Assembly: GCA_035041965.1 (NCBI GenBank)
Contig: JAPYMA010001112.1
Coordinates: forward strand, 62,001 to 126,000
DNA from: Anisakis pegreffii
Taxonomy: Eukaryota; Nematoda; Chromadorea; Rhabditida; Anisakidae
DNA: 64,000 bases
Direction: 5' to 3'
The notes under the pieces were generated by a model, which did no database searches, was not told the DNA's origin, and saw only the letters and a list, made by a program, of their open reading frames with translations. The translations under genes and the position numbers were made by a program. The first letter of the stretch is position 1, and every line of letters starts with the position of its first letter. This document shows positions 22,554 to 37,232 of this stretch, piece by piece.

Positions 22554-22730
22554 GCATAACGCGACTTCGACGATGTAAAGTCAATAGTTTTGCGAATATT
22601 TTATCGGTAACAAATTCTTCTGGTTGCTTGCCATCAATCTGTCAAATTATGAACGTCTTCAGTCTGTTACTGACATCGCTCGGTACTGTTTGATTCATTG
22701 TCATCATATTCATCATTTGAAAAGTCTATC

Positions 22731-22740
22731 GGTATATAAA
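22731..22740 (+). promoter_or_regulatory. TATA-box-like element GGTATATAAA
   Basis: A strong TATA match 47 bp upstream of ATG 22778. The ATG opens a 30-codon frame starting MDVKSAKSNSQSAQTEARMK and ending at TGA 22870, which would be a first exon or leader ORF rather than a complete gene. No donor or following exon could be fixed. Confidence 0.28.
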
Positions 22741-22870
22741 TCACGCTAGACTCACAACGTGACTTTTCTGTGCTAAAATGGACGTGAAATCAGCGAAGAG
22801 CAACTCGCAATCAGCTCAGACGGAGGCAAGAATGAAAAATATTAGCACATTTGGTCGGGCTTTTTTGTGA

Positions 22871-25800
22871 ATGGCATATAAATTTTTAGATTAATTCATA
22901 AAACGAGGATAATGGTGTGATGATATTCGATTGAATCGAACCTGGATCGTACTGTTTAATTACTTAAGTGTGCTCTTCGATAGCAGATGGTGCCTATCTT
23001 ATTTGAAAAAACAATAATTGTTCAAATAGGAATCTCGGCATGCTTCAAAACCACGGGTCTACAAAGCCACTACATTAACATATGGATCGTTTCACGCAAA
23101 ATGACCTATAAAGTCTAATGGGAGAAGTTTCTCAGGTTTACGTCGAACGTTAGTCGCAAAGAACCAGAAATATGTGCCATTTTCGGACAGTGTTAGAGCT
23201 GAGACAGAGTCTCAAAGCAGGAACATCAAACAAAATTATGAGTCAGATGAGGAATAGGAGTGAGATTGATCATGAGTGAGGAATAGAGGAACGAAGATGA
23301 ATATAAGACGAATGAAGGAGCAAACGAGTATGAGTTAATGCTGATTAACATGAGAGCACTTATCTAGCTTGTCTATCTGTAATCAATTAAGAATGCAGTT
23401 ATTATGTGCGTATGCATATGGATGGATGGGAAAATAGATGTTTATGTTGTTGAGAATGTATTATGAAATTGCGATGGGTTGTTCCGTGGAACTACGACTT
23501 TCTCATGTATTTATGTGAGCGACTCACAAACAAAAAGTGAACAGGACAAGAAATTCGCATTAGAAAATTTGTTGCCTGCATGCATTCATATATGATGAAT
23601 AACAAAAGATAATCAAGCAGTTCTTGGAAAATCAGAATGCAATTGTACTGAAATGGGTATTCATGAAGAAGGAAACTCTTAGAAAGTCTCGAAAAAAGTC
23701 CTCGTTCAACATCTGGATAAGTACTTTTCATCAACATGCAAGTCTGTTCAACCATCCATAATCATAGGAGATCAATACCATGAATCGTTTCTTTGGAAAC
23801 GACGAATTTCCAAAAATTCACCTAATTAAGTTGGAACGTTATGGAACAATAAAAATTTTGTATTCATATGAGAAATTAAATGAGTCTTTTTTGAAGTCTT
23901 AAAGGCATTCGAAAATTATGCATAATTTTGATCGGAACATTGCAATGTTCAGAGGGCGACGGTAATATTCGTTCATACTTCGAAAGAGAAATCATCCACA
24001 GTACTTGTTAGCTGATCAAATCTTGTCGATCATTAGCCAAGCAATGGGTGAACAGCTGCATTATTTATGTTTTTGAATGGTCATCAAAGACTGTAAAATT
24101 TCTTCCCCCACTCTCCCCGCTCCCACTTTTTCACATCAACTACTTTCAGCAGTTATGAGAAAGTGCAAAGAAATCATTCAAAAAGGAAGAAAAGCACATA
24201 GCTGCGTATTTTCCACCTGAATGATATCATTAGTGGCTTGTATGATTGAATTGATGGCTCAAGATGGCTCTGAGGAATATTGAATTTGTCTGAAGTTATT
24301 TGCATTTGGAGCTGCTCGCGTCAATGGAATTGAATGGTCACATTTAATGATTTTACGAGGGGATTTGCATTTATTGATGATTTTTGGTAGATCCTAGAAT
24401 GTGAATTTCGAAGGCTTTAATCCTGTCCTGGTATAAGGCAAAAAGTGGGCATATCAAGGCTCTACATGATGAACAACTTCAATGCTCTTAAATAAAAGGA
24501 CAGTCAACTTTCAGAATTACTCTGTATAATTTGAGAACATTGTCGAGATTCAATTGAGACAATAGAAATGTCTAAAACAAGACGATCTCGAAAAAGAATC
24601 AGTCGAAATGACAGCTCAAGATGAGTGAATCAGAAACGGCTTTTGCAGTGTCTAAAAATAGGCGAATAGTAGATGATATGAACGAATTCAAGATGCTTCA
24701 TTCGATGAATGATCATAACGCATGATTGCTACACAACAATTGAAGTGTGATCATCGTTCAGTTGAAAGCGATTAAAATATTATCAAAGATGATGGCGTTT
24801 CATCATCAATTTACTATAAGCTGTCTGGCATATGTCACATTCAATTCAAGCAACTCAACAATATTGATGTTCCAGCAATCATGAAATCAATGCAAGCCTC
24901 TTACACAGCCAACACCACATCCATGGCGTAGAAACCACAACATTCGTCTGAACCGCTTAAAAGTGGCACTCGTCGATATTGATGGGTGTCAAATAAGTTG
25001 ATTGATGTTCAGGACAACACTTGACACATAATTGCTCCGCATAGTTTCCGGATTTCCTTACGATTAGCATATTTCAAGGAATATCGGCGACTAATCTCAA
25101 AAATCATCCACTATATATTTCATCTACAGACAAAAATAATCATTACTTGCATATCGCAATTTTTCGGTGAGTTCAGATAATTTGCTAGCGATAATATAGT
25201 GATGTGAGCACCGTATACGAGCTGACTTGAGTTACTTATGGTCGAGAGAAGACGTTGTTCCAGCTGACTGCTCACACCTAGGCAAATTGTCGTTGTTTCA
25301 ATGAAGTATCGATGCAACGAAACTTTTGAGATGTAGCAACGGACGGCGTAGTTATTGTGCTGGGAGCACTAGGCGAGATTCTCAAGACGAACAGACACAC
25401 ATAACTGAACGATGACTGACGGCTGGCGATTCCTTAATTGGAGTTGCGCGTTTTTTCGTTGAATAAGACGATCGCAATAAATGACTACTGATTCTTCGTT
25501 TCTATTCTCGAAGAGCAGTCCAATAATTGCAAGTATGTGCTTAAGCCTAAACGTCGACTAGCTATCGCACAACGAAAAACGAACAATTTGCATTGTACGA
25601 CGCCGTTAGGGCACATCTGCATAATTTGAAGCAACAACTAAGCGAAGAACATTCAGTGAAGGATAGACTGATAATCGTTGCTGCCATTATGAACCATCCT
25701 CGAGCGCAACATTAAGCTCAGAATTTGATTTTTGCTCAGTGTTACTAACCGTATTCAACGCCTTCATCAACAAGTTCCATAGTAATGTGTTTGTGCTGGG

Positions 25801-28800
25801 CTGAGTGAATATCTTTCATGTGCTTATGCGACAATACGATGGATTGAATCGTTGCAGATGACAAAGTATGCTGATTTTTAATCAATCATGTAATCATATT
25901 CAACAATATGTGAGTCTACAGTATGAATGAAAATAGAAAAATGTTGTTTCTTTAAATACATAACAAGGATCCTTCGTAAGATATGTTGTTTTTTTTTTAT
26001 AATCTGCCTTCAACCTTTTGATCTTGCGCGTTTTGACGGGAGCGCACAAAGTAGCGCTAATTCCAGGAAATTCTGCCGAAATTTCAATCCTCATGTTTAC
26101 CAGCGATTTATCTAAGGATAAATAAGTGCAATGCAAATATAAATTGGAATGTAACAGTTGAATCTTTTAAACTCCAAAATAATCGCCGCATTCAACGAAA
26201 TGAGATAAAGTTAGCAAAGTTATTCTGTTCCGCTCATTTATTTTATAGCAATAAAAGAAACACGCACGTATACATACTTGGAAGCATTTTGTATCCAAAT
26301 ATGCACTCACGTATTTCCATTCGATAACAAATTTGTTTATTTTGAGCATGAGCTTCTTGGACGCCCCCATGCACGAACATTCAAAAGAGTCGTACTAAGC
26401 TGATGGCTTTCCTCCGATAGACGTACGAGCGAATTGGATTAAAGCAAACTTAACCGCGTCGTCTGATAGCTTGTTACAACCGGTCAGTAGATGTTTCAGC
26501 AATAATACCGAAGAATCTTTTAACAAGGGCATCAACTCTCATTAGAACACGACGCATGCAAATAGATTGGTACGATGGGTAAAGCGATCGATGTTCATTG
26601 CAGTTCGATGTTCATCGTTTCAAAGGCAGTTGGAAACGTATTTGTTAGCGCTTCGTTCACATTGAAGTTGTGATTCGTGTTTGTTAATGTTCTACGATTA
26701 AGAGAAACTATGCTATCGTTCGTTTGAAAATGGACTGAACCATCGAATCTAATTAATGAGTGTTAATTCAACTGGATGCCTGAATGCATACTTGACTGGG
26801 CATTTTAACCGCTAAGATTGGGCATTTCGTTAATTTCACTGACTGTTTCTGAAAGTAGATTTTCGAAGAACTTCGGCAGAAACAAACAGGTGCAGTAAGC
26901 CTCAATCCGTAATGTTCCTTGTGGAAACCACGTTTCTTCTTTTTTTTCCTTCAGAAGTTCACTTAGCTCGAAATCAGTTTAGTTTCGCCAATGTTCAAAT
27001 GCACACTATGTCAAAAGTCTAATTCATTCTGAAGCCATACGTCTAATTCAGTGACACATGTGAATACTTCACTGAAATCTCAAAACGATATCATGGAAGC
27101 ATTGGTATTGAATATTATGAAAAAACTATTAGATGTTGATACACAACTATTGGAGAGAGCAAACAGTCAGAATCACTCAAATTCGAAGAGCAGATCACAA
27201 TGCATTTGAAAACTGCTCAATGAGCACTATAGAGTGGAACAAACAAAAACACATTTGAACAGGTTTCAAGCCACGAAAGAAACAATTACTAATGTCAGAT
27301 GTTATCTTCGATTGTATGGCCACTAAGCCATATCAGCTTCGAAACGCAAACATACAAGCGTACAGACTCAGTCCTAGCAACCAGCGCTCATATCAATATA
27401 TCGAATTGTTGAGAATGGAGTTACATTAATAAATGAACATTTGAAATTAAATATTCAAATGTTTAAACCGTGAATTCATTCAAAAATGTACCTGTCATAT
27501 TCTTCATTGTAATCATTCAAGAATAATCAACAAATGTCCTACGAAAAGACAGCAAAGCGCACATGAAAGCAGTGAATTCACTGAGAAAGAAATTTCAAAT
27601 CGACCAGCTAAGCCAACTGGACCATATAGACTGAGTGGCATCCAAAGTAGCAATTCCGAATGCAACTGTGTAATTTGAAAAAACAAAATGATTGTTGACG
27701 TTTTGCTGTAATCTCAAATAAAACAACATTATGTAGTGAAAATCAGCAAAAATACACCTGAATATAACCAAAAGAAGCTCGCAATAAATGTTTTCGTTTA
27801 TAGAGAACTGTGACAAGAACTCCTCACAGTACCGAGCAAGCAGGTTGTAAATTGATGAAATGGAAGCAGAAAAGTGAGTAGTAGGCAGAAGATAATTCTT
27901 TGAACTCACTGTTGGAAGGTTTCACTAATTGCGCAAAACAGAAGTCGCAAAAGCTAATGCCATCGATAAGTGAATCTTAATAAGAAGAGGATAAAGGACG
28001 AACAGGATGCGATGCGCTCCGAAAACAAGTACAAATGAGAAATTAGGTTTTCTGAAACAATGATTGAAAGCATGCGTCTTGGTTGCAAAGTGGAAATCAA
28101 ATTAAACTGGTGCTCGATGCTAAAAATGATTATTGCGCTACGGACAATGCGTATGCTGCTTTGACGAGTGTAGTGTTCAGTATGGATGATCATTCCAAAG
28201 ACAATCGCGACATCAACTATGCATTAATGATTTTCGGCTAAACTCGCTGCTTTCGGCTAAATTAGCTGCCTTTAAGAAATTAGAGAAATTGAAGTTGAAG
28301 TTGACTGACTATGATCATCATCAGTAATTTGCGGTAAAGCATGTCAAGATCGTGCGAGACATTCGTTTCGGAATAACAAACAAATTATCGAATCGATGAT
28401 TCGTTGAAGAGATGCACTGATTCGATGATTGATGATATGCACTGAGCACTGAGTCGTTGAATGTTCCCTGGAGAAGTGTACGAAAACAAGACAACGTTCG
28501 TCCGCTTTGGAATGTCACCAAACAAGTGCACATAACCGAATCAGGTAGTAAGTTACTCGTGACGTCGTTTGACAAACAAAATTAAGCGCCGACTATTAGG
28601 AATTCAATTGGAACAGTATTTAAAAAGAGTCAACGGCAGCCATTCCTTATTCATGACGCTTGAGCTGAAATGCTTATGAATTGAACATTATTGGATGATG
28701 CAGTTGAAGTGAAGCAGTAATTGTGTTTGCTCAAGAAAGAAATTTTTGTTGCATTCAATCAAGTAAAGCGGAGATATGTGGAAAGCAGGCAGGTGTGATT

Positions 28801-30869
28801 AGCTTTCAGTTCGATCATATAAAGATCAACGTAACCCCTCATTTTAATCTCAAGGCGTCTAATTGTAAGAATAATCAAAAGCAACAAGCACATTTCGTTG
28901 GACGTATTGTGAAAGTCAGTTGAACGTCATCACAGCATTCAGCTTAGATTCTACTGAAAAAATTGTGCTGCCTTGATTTTTGTATTGGTATGAAGAAAAA
29001 ACGGTAAGTTGCAAAAGAAGGAACACAGTCATAGATGTCGGTTGCGTTACTGCTCTCTTTGAAGCTTTATTATTGCTGAATAAAATCAATAAATGAATAC
29101 CAGTGCAATCGTAGCAGTAAGATTAAACTTGGAATATCATAAAGAATATAATAAAGAGAAGAATTCAGAGAGTAATTCCCTTGGGAACATTCGGTAAGCG
29201 AATGATAGCGATTCACAAAAAAACGACGAGGCACATTTGCACTTAAATTAGCCTTTGTACTATTTTGCGTAGTATCACTATCAGATAGAACAAAAAAACA
29301 GTAAGAGAAAACGTCGAAAAGCTAAAAACTAGAGCTGAACATACTGCTCACAAAATCAGCTGTATAGACTGGCATCTGCAATTTGCTGAAATAATTTGAA
29401 AATAATAAGGTAGCGTGATGGAGACCCAAATGCATTCCGTCGAATGAAGATGAATTGATTGGTTCAGATGAATCGAAGACTGACTGAATGCTTTACGATA
29501 TCAGACATATTTCGAACCGAATGAATTTCCCAGTTAGCACAACCCGTGAGCAATTCCCAGTATGATTGCAATTATCAATTTGCAAGGCATGCACATCCAA
29601 TGCAATTTCTCCAACAACAGATGAATGCCGAGAATCTATTTCAAGCATGCTTCAGTCAACGAATCAAAACTAGGTTAATCTAAATGTGATATTAACTTGA
29701 TTGCTGAATCGAAGTAGTTGAAAAATCGCAAAGCGGTTTGGATTATTATCGTTTAAGTTCGTTCTACTGGTGGATCATTTGTGAAAAGGAACGTCTCCTT
29801 GAAGGAATGAAGAACTGAATATCCGAATTTGAATTATGATAAAACGGCGCAACCGAGCGCAACGGATTTAAAATAAGAGACGAAAGGAGCAAATAAGGAC
29901 TGTTCTGATTTAACCTACAAATGAGTCAGACAAGCCAGCTGAGGACCAACCTAAAATCGTCGCGCACATCAACTGGCTCGGCTACTGGAATCGAGTCAGT
30001 CACCCAGTCAACTCATTAAAATCACCATCAGTGAGTCTCTCGTTTCGTTTACGGAATGAAATTGAATTGAATTGAATTCAATTCAATACTTGAAAAAAAT
30101 CAAATTTCATTGCCTTTATCGATTCAACTAATTGCAAGCCGAAATGCATTGCAAAAACTATCGCATTCAATCAAAATGTCGATTTTGAATACGAGATCTG
30201 ACGATACGCCGAATGTTTGAATGATATGCGAAAAGTGGCAATAAAAACACAAATACTCGTGCGGATGAAAAGATGAATGATCGAATAATGAAACTTGAAA
30301 TGTGATCATGAATGCTTTATGAGCGATGGCAGGGAAGTGGATATGAATTGTGGATATGAATTCGTTTTTGCTTACTAGTGGAGTCGTTGTTAATATGCGT
30401 TGGGCGCAACATTTAGCAGTGAAACGTTGAACCGAAACCAATTAATTATGCGTAAGATGTGTCTTGAATTATTGCCTGTAGCTCTTCATCGAGCCGTTCA
30501 AGCGCAAACACATACGCATCCGCATACATTAGCTTGTTTACTTATGCGAGCAGACAACAAATTAAAATTTCCTCTCGAGGGCCTTTGCGCATCCACCCTC
30601 GCGCTTCTTCATTATGAATTCATTTGAACGGACTCTGTTGCACCTCAACCACCATTGAATCAGCCTTTGACGAGATCGTTAATTCCGTTTGGTCCGTTCG
30701 TGCACATCCAATGCAATATGTCACAAACTGACACATAGCACTACATGCATGCTTCTAAGGTCCACTGTTCGATCGTTCGTTGGCTGCACTGCTTCATTTC
30801 GTGTCGTTCTTGCATCGTAATAATGCATATGGACGAATGCATAGGTAAAAGTAAGTAGTTAAGTAAGTC
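22871..30869. other. Gene-poor stretch of 8 kb
   Basis: Mostly AT-rich DNA. It holds a purine-rich, GAGTGAGG-like tract near 23,220-23,330, and a short inverted repeat near 27,437-27,466 (AACATTTGAA and TTCAAATGTT). Coding-like but unsupported frames lie at 25,120-25,317 (-) and 28,321-28,575 (-). No exon chain was found. A nested palindrome built on ATTGAATTGAATTC lies at about 30,060-30,085. Confidence 0.35.
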
Positions 30870-31022
30870 AACCTGATGGACCTGATAGACCTGATGCAGT
30901 TGTCAGTCTAGTCGGTAATTGCTCACTAGTGGACGGAAGCGATTTGCGAATGGGCGAACCAAGGAGACGAGTTGATAGTTTGGCGGATATGGCTAATATT
31001 TGGCTACTTTCGGTTTCATAGA
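30868..31022 (-). CDS. Candidate terminal exon, Ser/Thr-rich, unknown
   Basis: This minus-strand frame starts after a good acceptor (TGTCTCCTCAG; exon start 31022, phase 1) and ends at TGA 30868-30870. It reads YETESSQILAISAKLSTRLL, then GSPIRKSLPSTSEQLPTRLT, then a GLSGPSG end. Composition is clearly coding-like compared with its flanks. A CAG|GTTGAC at the end could be a weak donor instead of the stop. No upstream exon or family was identified. Confidence 0.35.
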
Positions 31023-33355
31023 CTGAGGAGACACACTGGTTAGCGCTATTAATCCTACTCGAAAGTTTGTGACATTTGCAGATCACACTTCCCAATGGGA
31101 TGTCCCCTATGAACCATCAATCATTTATTGCAATTGCAAATCAAATCACTGATAGATATGTACGTAAACTTAACAATTGAATAGTCATTATTGTTACTGG
31201 CCTTCTGAACCGTTACATACTGCTAGATAGCAAAGGTAAACTGAACGTTTCGGCTACACTCTCATCCCAACTGGGCGATTTACGGCAAAACATTAAGCAG
31301 CACTGTGTTAAAGATAACTCTATCGCTTATAGGAAACAACGTTTTCCAAGAATTGTGCTTGCTTTTTGAGTATTCAGAAGAAAATGCACACGTTCTTTCG
31401 TTTTTCGTTCATGCTCAGCTGTAAGCATTGCAAAATGACGAACGGCATTAAATAGCAAAATACTGAGCTGCATTCCTTCTTTTTCGCAAAAACCTAACAG
31501 TTAACGCACATGACGTGATCGGTGGTGCACATAATGAAAGCATTCTAGGAACAGAACGCATCGAATCATTGTTGATAAACCATTAACGTTCATTATTCAA
31601 GAGGTGCATTGGGGAAAAAACGAAAAAATACTAACGAACTGATGAAAATTGATCTATTTTTCGCGAATTTGACAGATAACCCATGAGAACGGTATGTGAA
31701 GCTGAATAAGTTCGGTCTGAAGCAGCAGACAACACTTGAGAAATGGACTTGCACATCACAGTTGCTACATTCAGCAGTTACCGTCGTGTAAGGTCTGCTC
31801 AGCGGATGCTCTCGTAGGACGATGAGCGACGCAGAAATGATGCCTCGGAAATAATGCACACGTATGAGATCATTTTCAAACTGCTATTTTATTGCTTCCT
31901 ACGAAATGCTGGCATAAATTCATTGCGATAAAATGACTGGGCTTAAAGCGAGAAGGCTGTCAAGTGTTCTGGCCTATTTCCTACCGTAGCCAAATTGATC
32001 GTAATTTTTCGATGTAATTATTTCAAATTTATAACCACTTAACTGAGTAGCATTATAAAATTTGAGCTGATAGTCGAAATGTTCGTTGAACTACACATAA
32101 AACATCACAACATTTTTAAATATCAGCTTCGAAATGTCAGTAATTGTTCCACAATTCATAACTGTCACCATGATATCACCAAATGATATCATGATATCAA
32201 ATGTCGAATCATGAAATCACCAAATCCCTAGTGCATATGCAATATGAAATTCAATTTTATCAGTGTTAAGTGAACATTCGATGGAATCAAAACTATTCAT
32301 TGTGACGAAGAAGCTGATTTAGTTGATCAAATTCAAGTTAGTCTATTTTTAACGGAATGACGAATTTGACACTTCCGAAAGCATCAACTAATTACATCGA
32401 AGATGATTAACATACGACGACATATCGGTCAAGCTCAGCTAGAAGAAGGCATACTCGGAGAATTAATTAATCTGAGTTAATCGAAACGACATCCCGAGTA
32501 AGACTGCTGTTGAACCATCATCTAATCATTACTGCTGGCACTTCCTCACTCCAAAACGTGTTCGATGGAGAATCGATGCCATCAGGCGAAGAGCGGTGCA
32601 CTTTGTCACGCTTTTTGCGATTTTCGCAAACCAGAGCACTATTGAGAAAAACAACCATATGTGCAGTTCAGAGAGAACTGGTAGAATTTAAGTTTGGATT
32701 TTACTTCAAGTATCCTTCGAACGAGGGCATGTCATATCCATCTTCACTTACTGCCTTAATTTAATGCTTCACCTAATGGCTTCGATGATGTTCAAGTGAA
32801 AATGCTACTGAAATTTTGATCGAAATATTTTCTGCATGATCTCGCTCATTGAGCACATGATGTAGTGCTCGCAGTGGGTCGATCGAATCGAATAAGCTGG
32901 CAAATCATTCAGGATGTAACTGGAAGATTCAAGTGGAGTTCAACAACTGGAATTGGCACGAATATCGGCGCAAGAAATTTTTTTCATCATGAATGCAGAA
33001 TACTTTCAACAGACACGAATGCTGCTTTTAAGATAATCAAGCTCGTACAACACTCAATTAGCGAACGATCGAATCACAGGAATGCAACAGAGCAGTGTCT
33101 ATCACACAACGCAAACAAATAGCAACACTTTTAGTTCAGCACCCAGATGAAAATTTTGAGCACTTCACTGAAATCCAGGTGATCAACTTAATCGATTCAA
33201 TCGAGCTGAGCGAACACAAGATAATAATACCAAACTTAAAGCATAGAACATTGCTGCACTTATCGAACCAGCTGATTCAAATAACAGAATCAACTGAAGG
33301 TGTTTCTGCTTTAAAATCGTCAGATGAATGATGCTTTATTAGACTGAAATTTAAG
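31023..33355. other. No convincing gene
   Basis: AT-rich DNA with a cluster of ATGATATC words at about 32,168-32,200. A minus frame at 31,593-31,859 and plus frames at 32,510-32,764 and 32,865-33,331 are open but lack motif and splice support. Confidence 0.35.
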
Positions 33356-34155
33356 TCACTCACCGCAGGGATCCATTTTCAACTTCGAACCACCTTGTTG
33401 AACCCAATAGAAACGTTTCTTTAGAAGTCGTTCAACATTAGAACGGTTGTGCAACGTAGATAACTGAAAATAAATCGCCATGAAATTAGTCGTGTTCAAT
33501 CGAAGCAACGTAGAAGCTAATCAAGTGAATCTCTTTAAGTGAGAGCGACTTTCGTACTGCTGAAACTTCCTTGATTAGACACGACTCAAACAAGTAGCAA
33601 TGAAGCTTATCAACGAGTTGGCGTTCAGTAATGACAATGCCACTCTCCCAATGGTTTCCTTCCAAGAACACTCCCTCCCTCAATCGTTAGCTTGCATAAT
33701 TTGATAACCTCACTCTGTCAACCGAAATTTCATTTCGGCTTTGCATATCCGCTGAATCAACGCTTCAGCATCGTTGATTTCCATCTAACGGCGAACAATG
33801 AGGGGCAAACAAATGCTTTCAGTAAAAATTGCCGGAAACCGAATGATTGGCTGCGAGAAGCATAGCTCAATCTGAACAGCTCTTGACTGAATGATGTCAA
33901 CGTGATTGCGAGAAGTCATAAAACATCAGTGGCAATCTTCATCAACAGATTCAATTCCCATTGATGAAGATTGCCCTTAGAATCGAAACACGATGTGTGT
34001 TGGTTCATGATATGATTGCGGCCACTCACGCAAAAAACACTGAATGCATCGCGTGAATTTGCAATTACAAATTGCTCATCTTCAAATTGCGCTGTCATTT
34101 TAATGAACGCATATTCTATCAGAAAATTTTTTTCTAGATCGATTGTTTCATCCAT
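33356..34155 (-). CDS. Candidate two-exon small gene, unknown
   Basis: Exon 1 runs from ATG 34155 to 34030, with a GTGAGT donor (phase 0). Exon 2 starts at 33463 after TTTTCAG (phase 0) and ends at TGA 33356-33358, or alternatively at a GTGAGT donor after 33364 if the gene continues. The joined product is about 77 residues: MDETIDLEKNFLIEYAFIKM near the start, then a basic segment SNVERLLKKRFYWVQQGG and KLKMDPCGE at the end. Both exons are coding-like and share phase, which is the main support. A possible trans-splice acceptor (GTTGTAG) lies about 45 bp upstream, but an out-of-frame ATG intervenes. I do not recognise the family. Confidence 0.42.
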
Positions 34156-37100
34156 TTCAATACGACGCCCATTAGCAACCGGTACGGAGAGCAATTTTCA
34201 CTCTACAACATTCATCCTATACTGGTGTTTTTTAAAGAAGGCCCGTAGAATATGGAGCTGCAAAAAAAGCTTCACAAGGAAAATGATTAAATGAATGTTG
34301 ATTGCCCGTTGAGAAATAAGCGAAAACGTCAAGGCATTAAGTGGAAAATGTTCAGGCGTTGGAAATGAATCGGACAGTGCGTTCAACTGCCTCAATGAGA
34401 ACATCATAAAAATGGGTACATCGGCTCGCATCGCATGCGTCACACATCTTCAGTTAGTTGCCATGAAAAATGATCATGAAGTTAGAAATATGACGAAAGC
34501 TGCTTCGCTGAATCTATGAGCTGTGGAAACTGTTTTGAGGAAATCGCATGATGGATATTATATGGTAATGCGCATGCGATGAGTATTAAGGGAATGAAAT
34601 GGCTGAATATGAATTATGAGAACATCGATGGATTAGAGAATGTCACTCGGCTTTCATTCAAATGCGAAACGATGAAGAAATGCATCGTAGTTGTCAAATA
34701 ATCAAATGAGACCATGCAATCGTTTGCACGATTCTTCATTAACACATAGTCGTATTTATTTTGTAAACAAGAAAGTTAGTTGGTATGAAACATTTCAAAC
34801 TAATGACAATCTTCTTGCGCATGAGTCCATGAGTCTTTTTTGATGATGATTTAATAAGACTAGATGGATACCATGTTGATTTAATTATACTAAATACTGA
34901 ATGGAATTAATCAGACGAAATGAAACATGGATAGATACCTCCGTAGTTACTTTCTTAATGAAGATGTCAGTAAGACTTGCAGCTAGGTAAAACTCAAATT
35001 TGGACTCCTTTGGACTTCCTAACCGAATCATTCCTGTCCTACGAGCTATCCAATAGTGTTTTTGCTTTTTACAACTTTTTGATGATGTCATTTTAACGGT
35101 TCAACGAACAAACCCAACCAAAACAATGGCTCATTCTGCTGTTCCATGTATCAGCTCAACCGAAATTTGCGTCTTGATTTAATACTCATCAATTTCAGTC
35201 GGCAATTCGCAGGTTTGCAGATAACTTTCATATCATTAGATTGAAAATTTCATAGCATCTGAAAAGTTCTCTCATTTAGTTGCCTTGTCATTTATCATTT
35301 CAAGCATGACGGTTTCATTTTCTCGTTCCAGTGTCAAATAGTTCACTATACCCAGAACTGGTGCAATACTATTCAGTCACTTAGCAGCCTTGTGACGTGC
35401 TCAACAATCTATCAGTAGTGTTCTGAGAACGTGGCCTAGGATCGTTGTGAAAGCGATTTTTTGCAGTTTGCACTTATTTTTTACAATTTGCACTTAATTT
35501 TTTACGACCTCCACAAATTCTCGGGCTATTTGCACTCAGAATTGCCAACGATGAAAATTTGCACAAAATTCATCTTACAATTAGTATGCTCCAATTTTAA
35601 TGAACAATCCAATTCAATTATGTTGTACTCTGGTTGTAAGGAAAAGGCAGACTGATAATGAGAATATTGATCCGTTGTGAATGAATGCGAACATTTCTTG
35701 CCCTAGTTATCAGTTGTGTATCAGAATTTTACCGTAAATCACGCCATTTCCCAATTCCACGCTGTCTTCTATAAGTACAAGTGTCCCAATGATGTACACT
35801 CCTCTTCTTCATAGCAGTGCAATAACAAATTTCTGACGGCGTTGTTTAGTCATCAGTAGAAGTTACTGTTTCGCAATCAGTGTTCTAACATTTTACGTAT
35901 TCTTCCAAAGATCACTTGCTCTTACAATTAATTAGTATGAATGAATTTGCTCGATAGAAAGGTGCAACAGCGTAAGTTGAGCTCACAGAAATATGCGAGT
36001 TGTTTGGTGAACATGCCGTCTCATTCGGTATTTTAACTTTACAATTGTTTGAAGTAGTTCGAAGTTTGTCCTTGTTCAACCGTACGCTTTATAAACATAT
36101 GAGGAGACTATTCGAATGTTGTGTTTCGCTGATATTTTCTTTGCTTCGGTGATCGTTTCTCAATAAAATGTTGCCGTGAACGTTCTGTTGCTCTCATTTA
36201 AGAGATGACACTGATTTTCTTCGTCCCATAGTCGGTGGTGACAGCTTATTTAGCCATGAAACTGCTTCTCAAGAAATCGTTTTCAAAAAAAAGAAATTAT
36301 CGTACTCGTAAATAATTTCATATAAATGGAAGTGAAGCTAAATGCTTATCACTTCTTACTTTGATTGATGTTTCGTTTCTGAGATGGGTAACTTAGAATT
36401 CTCGCGTTTCGTCTATCCATCGAAATATTTAGGTTTTTCATTGAAACATTTCTCAAACACTATCCATTCCGTTGAGTTATTCAAGTGGTTGAACAAATTC
36501 GAATCGAATACGATATGAATTCCTTGATATTGTTTGGAGCACAATTTTAGACTTTCTTCATCTTGATCAATCCTAAATGACATCGATTCAAGTCGATGCC
36601 TCACCATTGATCATTCTCGTTGCATTCGCAATTGTTGTTCGGTTATTAGAATTAAACTCGCAGTCAAAACATCACTCCAAAAGACATTCAACGCTTACGC
36701 ATCACTCTCCTATCGAGTACACAAATAAAAACTCTCTCCATAAGTGCAACAAAACAAACGTCATCATATTTTGTCCTATAAACATAGCAAACTGATTATT
36801 TATAACGTGCCAGCCAACCACTAATGTGAAGTATTGAGACATGCTCATGTCATTTCAATACGCCAGAATTTCAACAATGATTTTTGCATTTTGTAATGTC
36901 ATTTACTTCTCCACATAACCTTCAGCCATGATAATAATTGTAATTTTGAATTCCTTTCGCTGAAACTTCCCAAACTTTCGTTTCTGGCTGATCAGTTCAC
37001 AAGAATGGTGACCAATACTTGCACATGCCTGGATTTTTACTACTGAAGTTTTTTCTGGCCTCATCAGTTTGCTAATGACAGAGATTTTGTGTTTCACACT

Positions 37101-37192
37101 ACAAAAGTTGCAATTGATCGCGATCTTGCTCATTCATAAAGCGACTCATTTCTAAGGAAAGCAAACGAACGCAATCGCAACATTTCTGCAGG
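34156..37192. other. No convincing gene
   Basis: A minus frame at 34,198-34,443 is open from ATG but joins nothing. Around 36,410-36,800 both strands are open: minus 36,413-36,607 reads like a short protein tail, and plus 36,577-36,795 is ATG-initiated with one hydrophobic segment (LIILVAFAIVVRLLEL). Neither has splice support and they exclude each other. The rest is AT-rich. Confidence 0.35.
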
Positions 37193-37232
37193 AATCAGAA
37201 TCACTTCCCGTAAAACATTAAGTGTCGACAAA

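Noticed and set aside
36413..36795. Two overlapping opposite-strand small ORFs
   Set aside because: Mutually exclusive, short, and the implied intron for the minus one is about 32 bp with no usable upstream frame.
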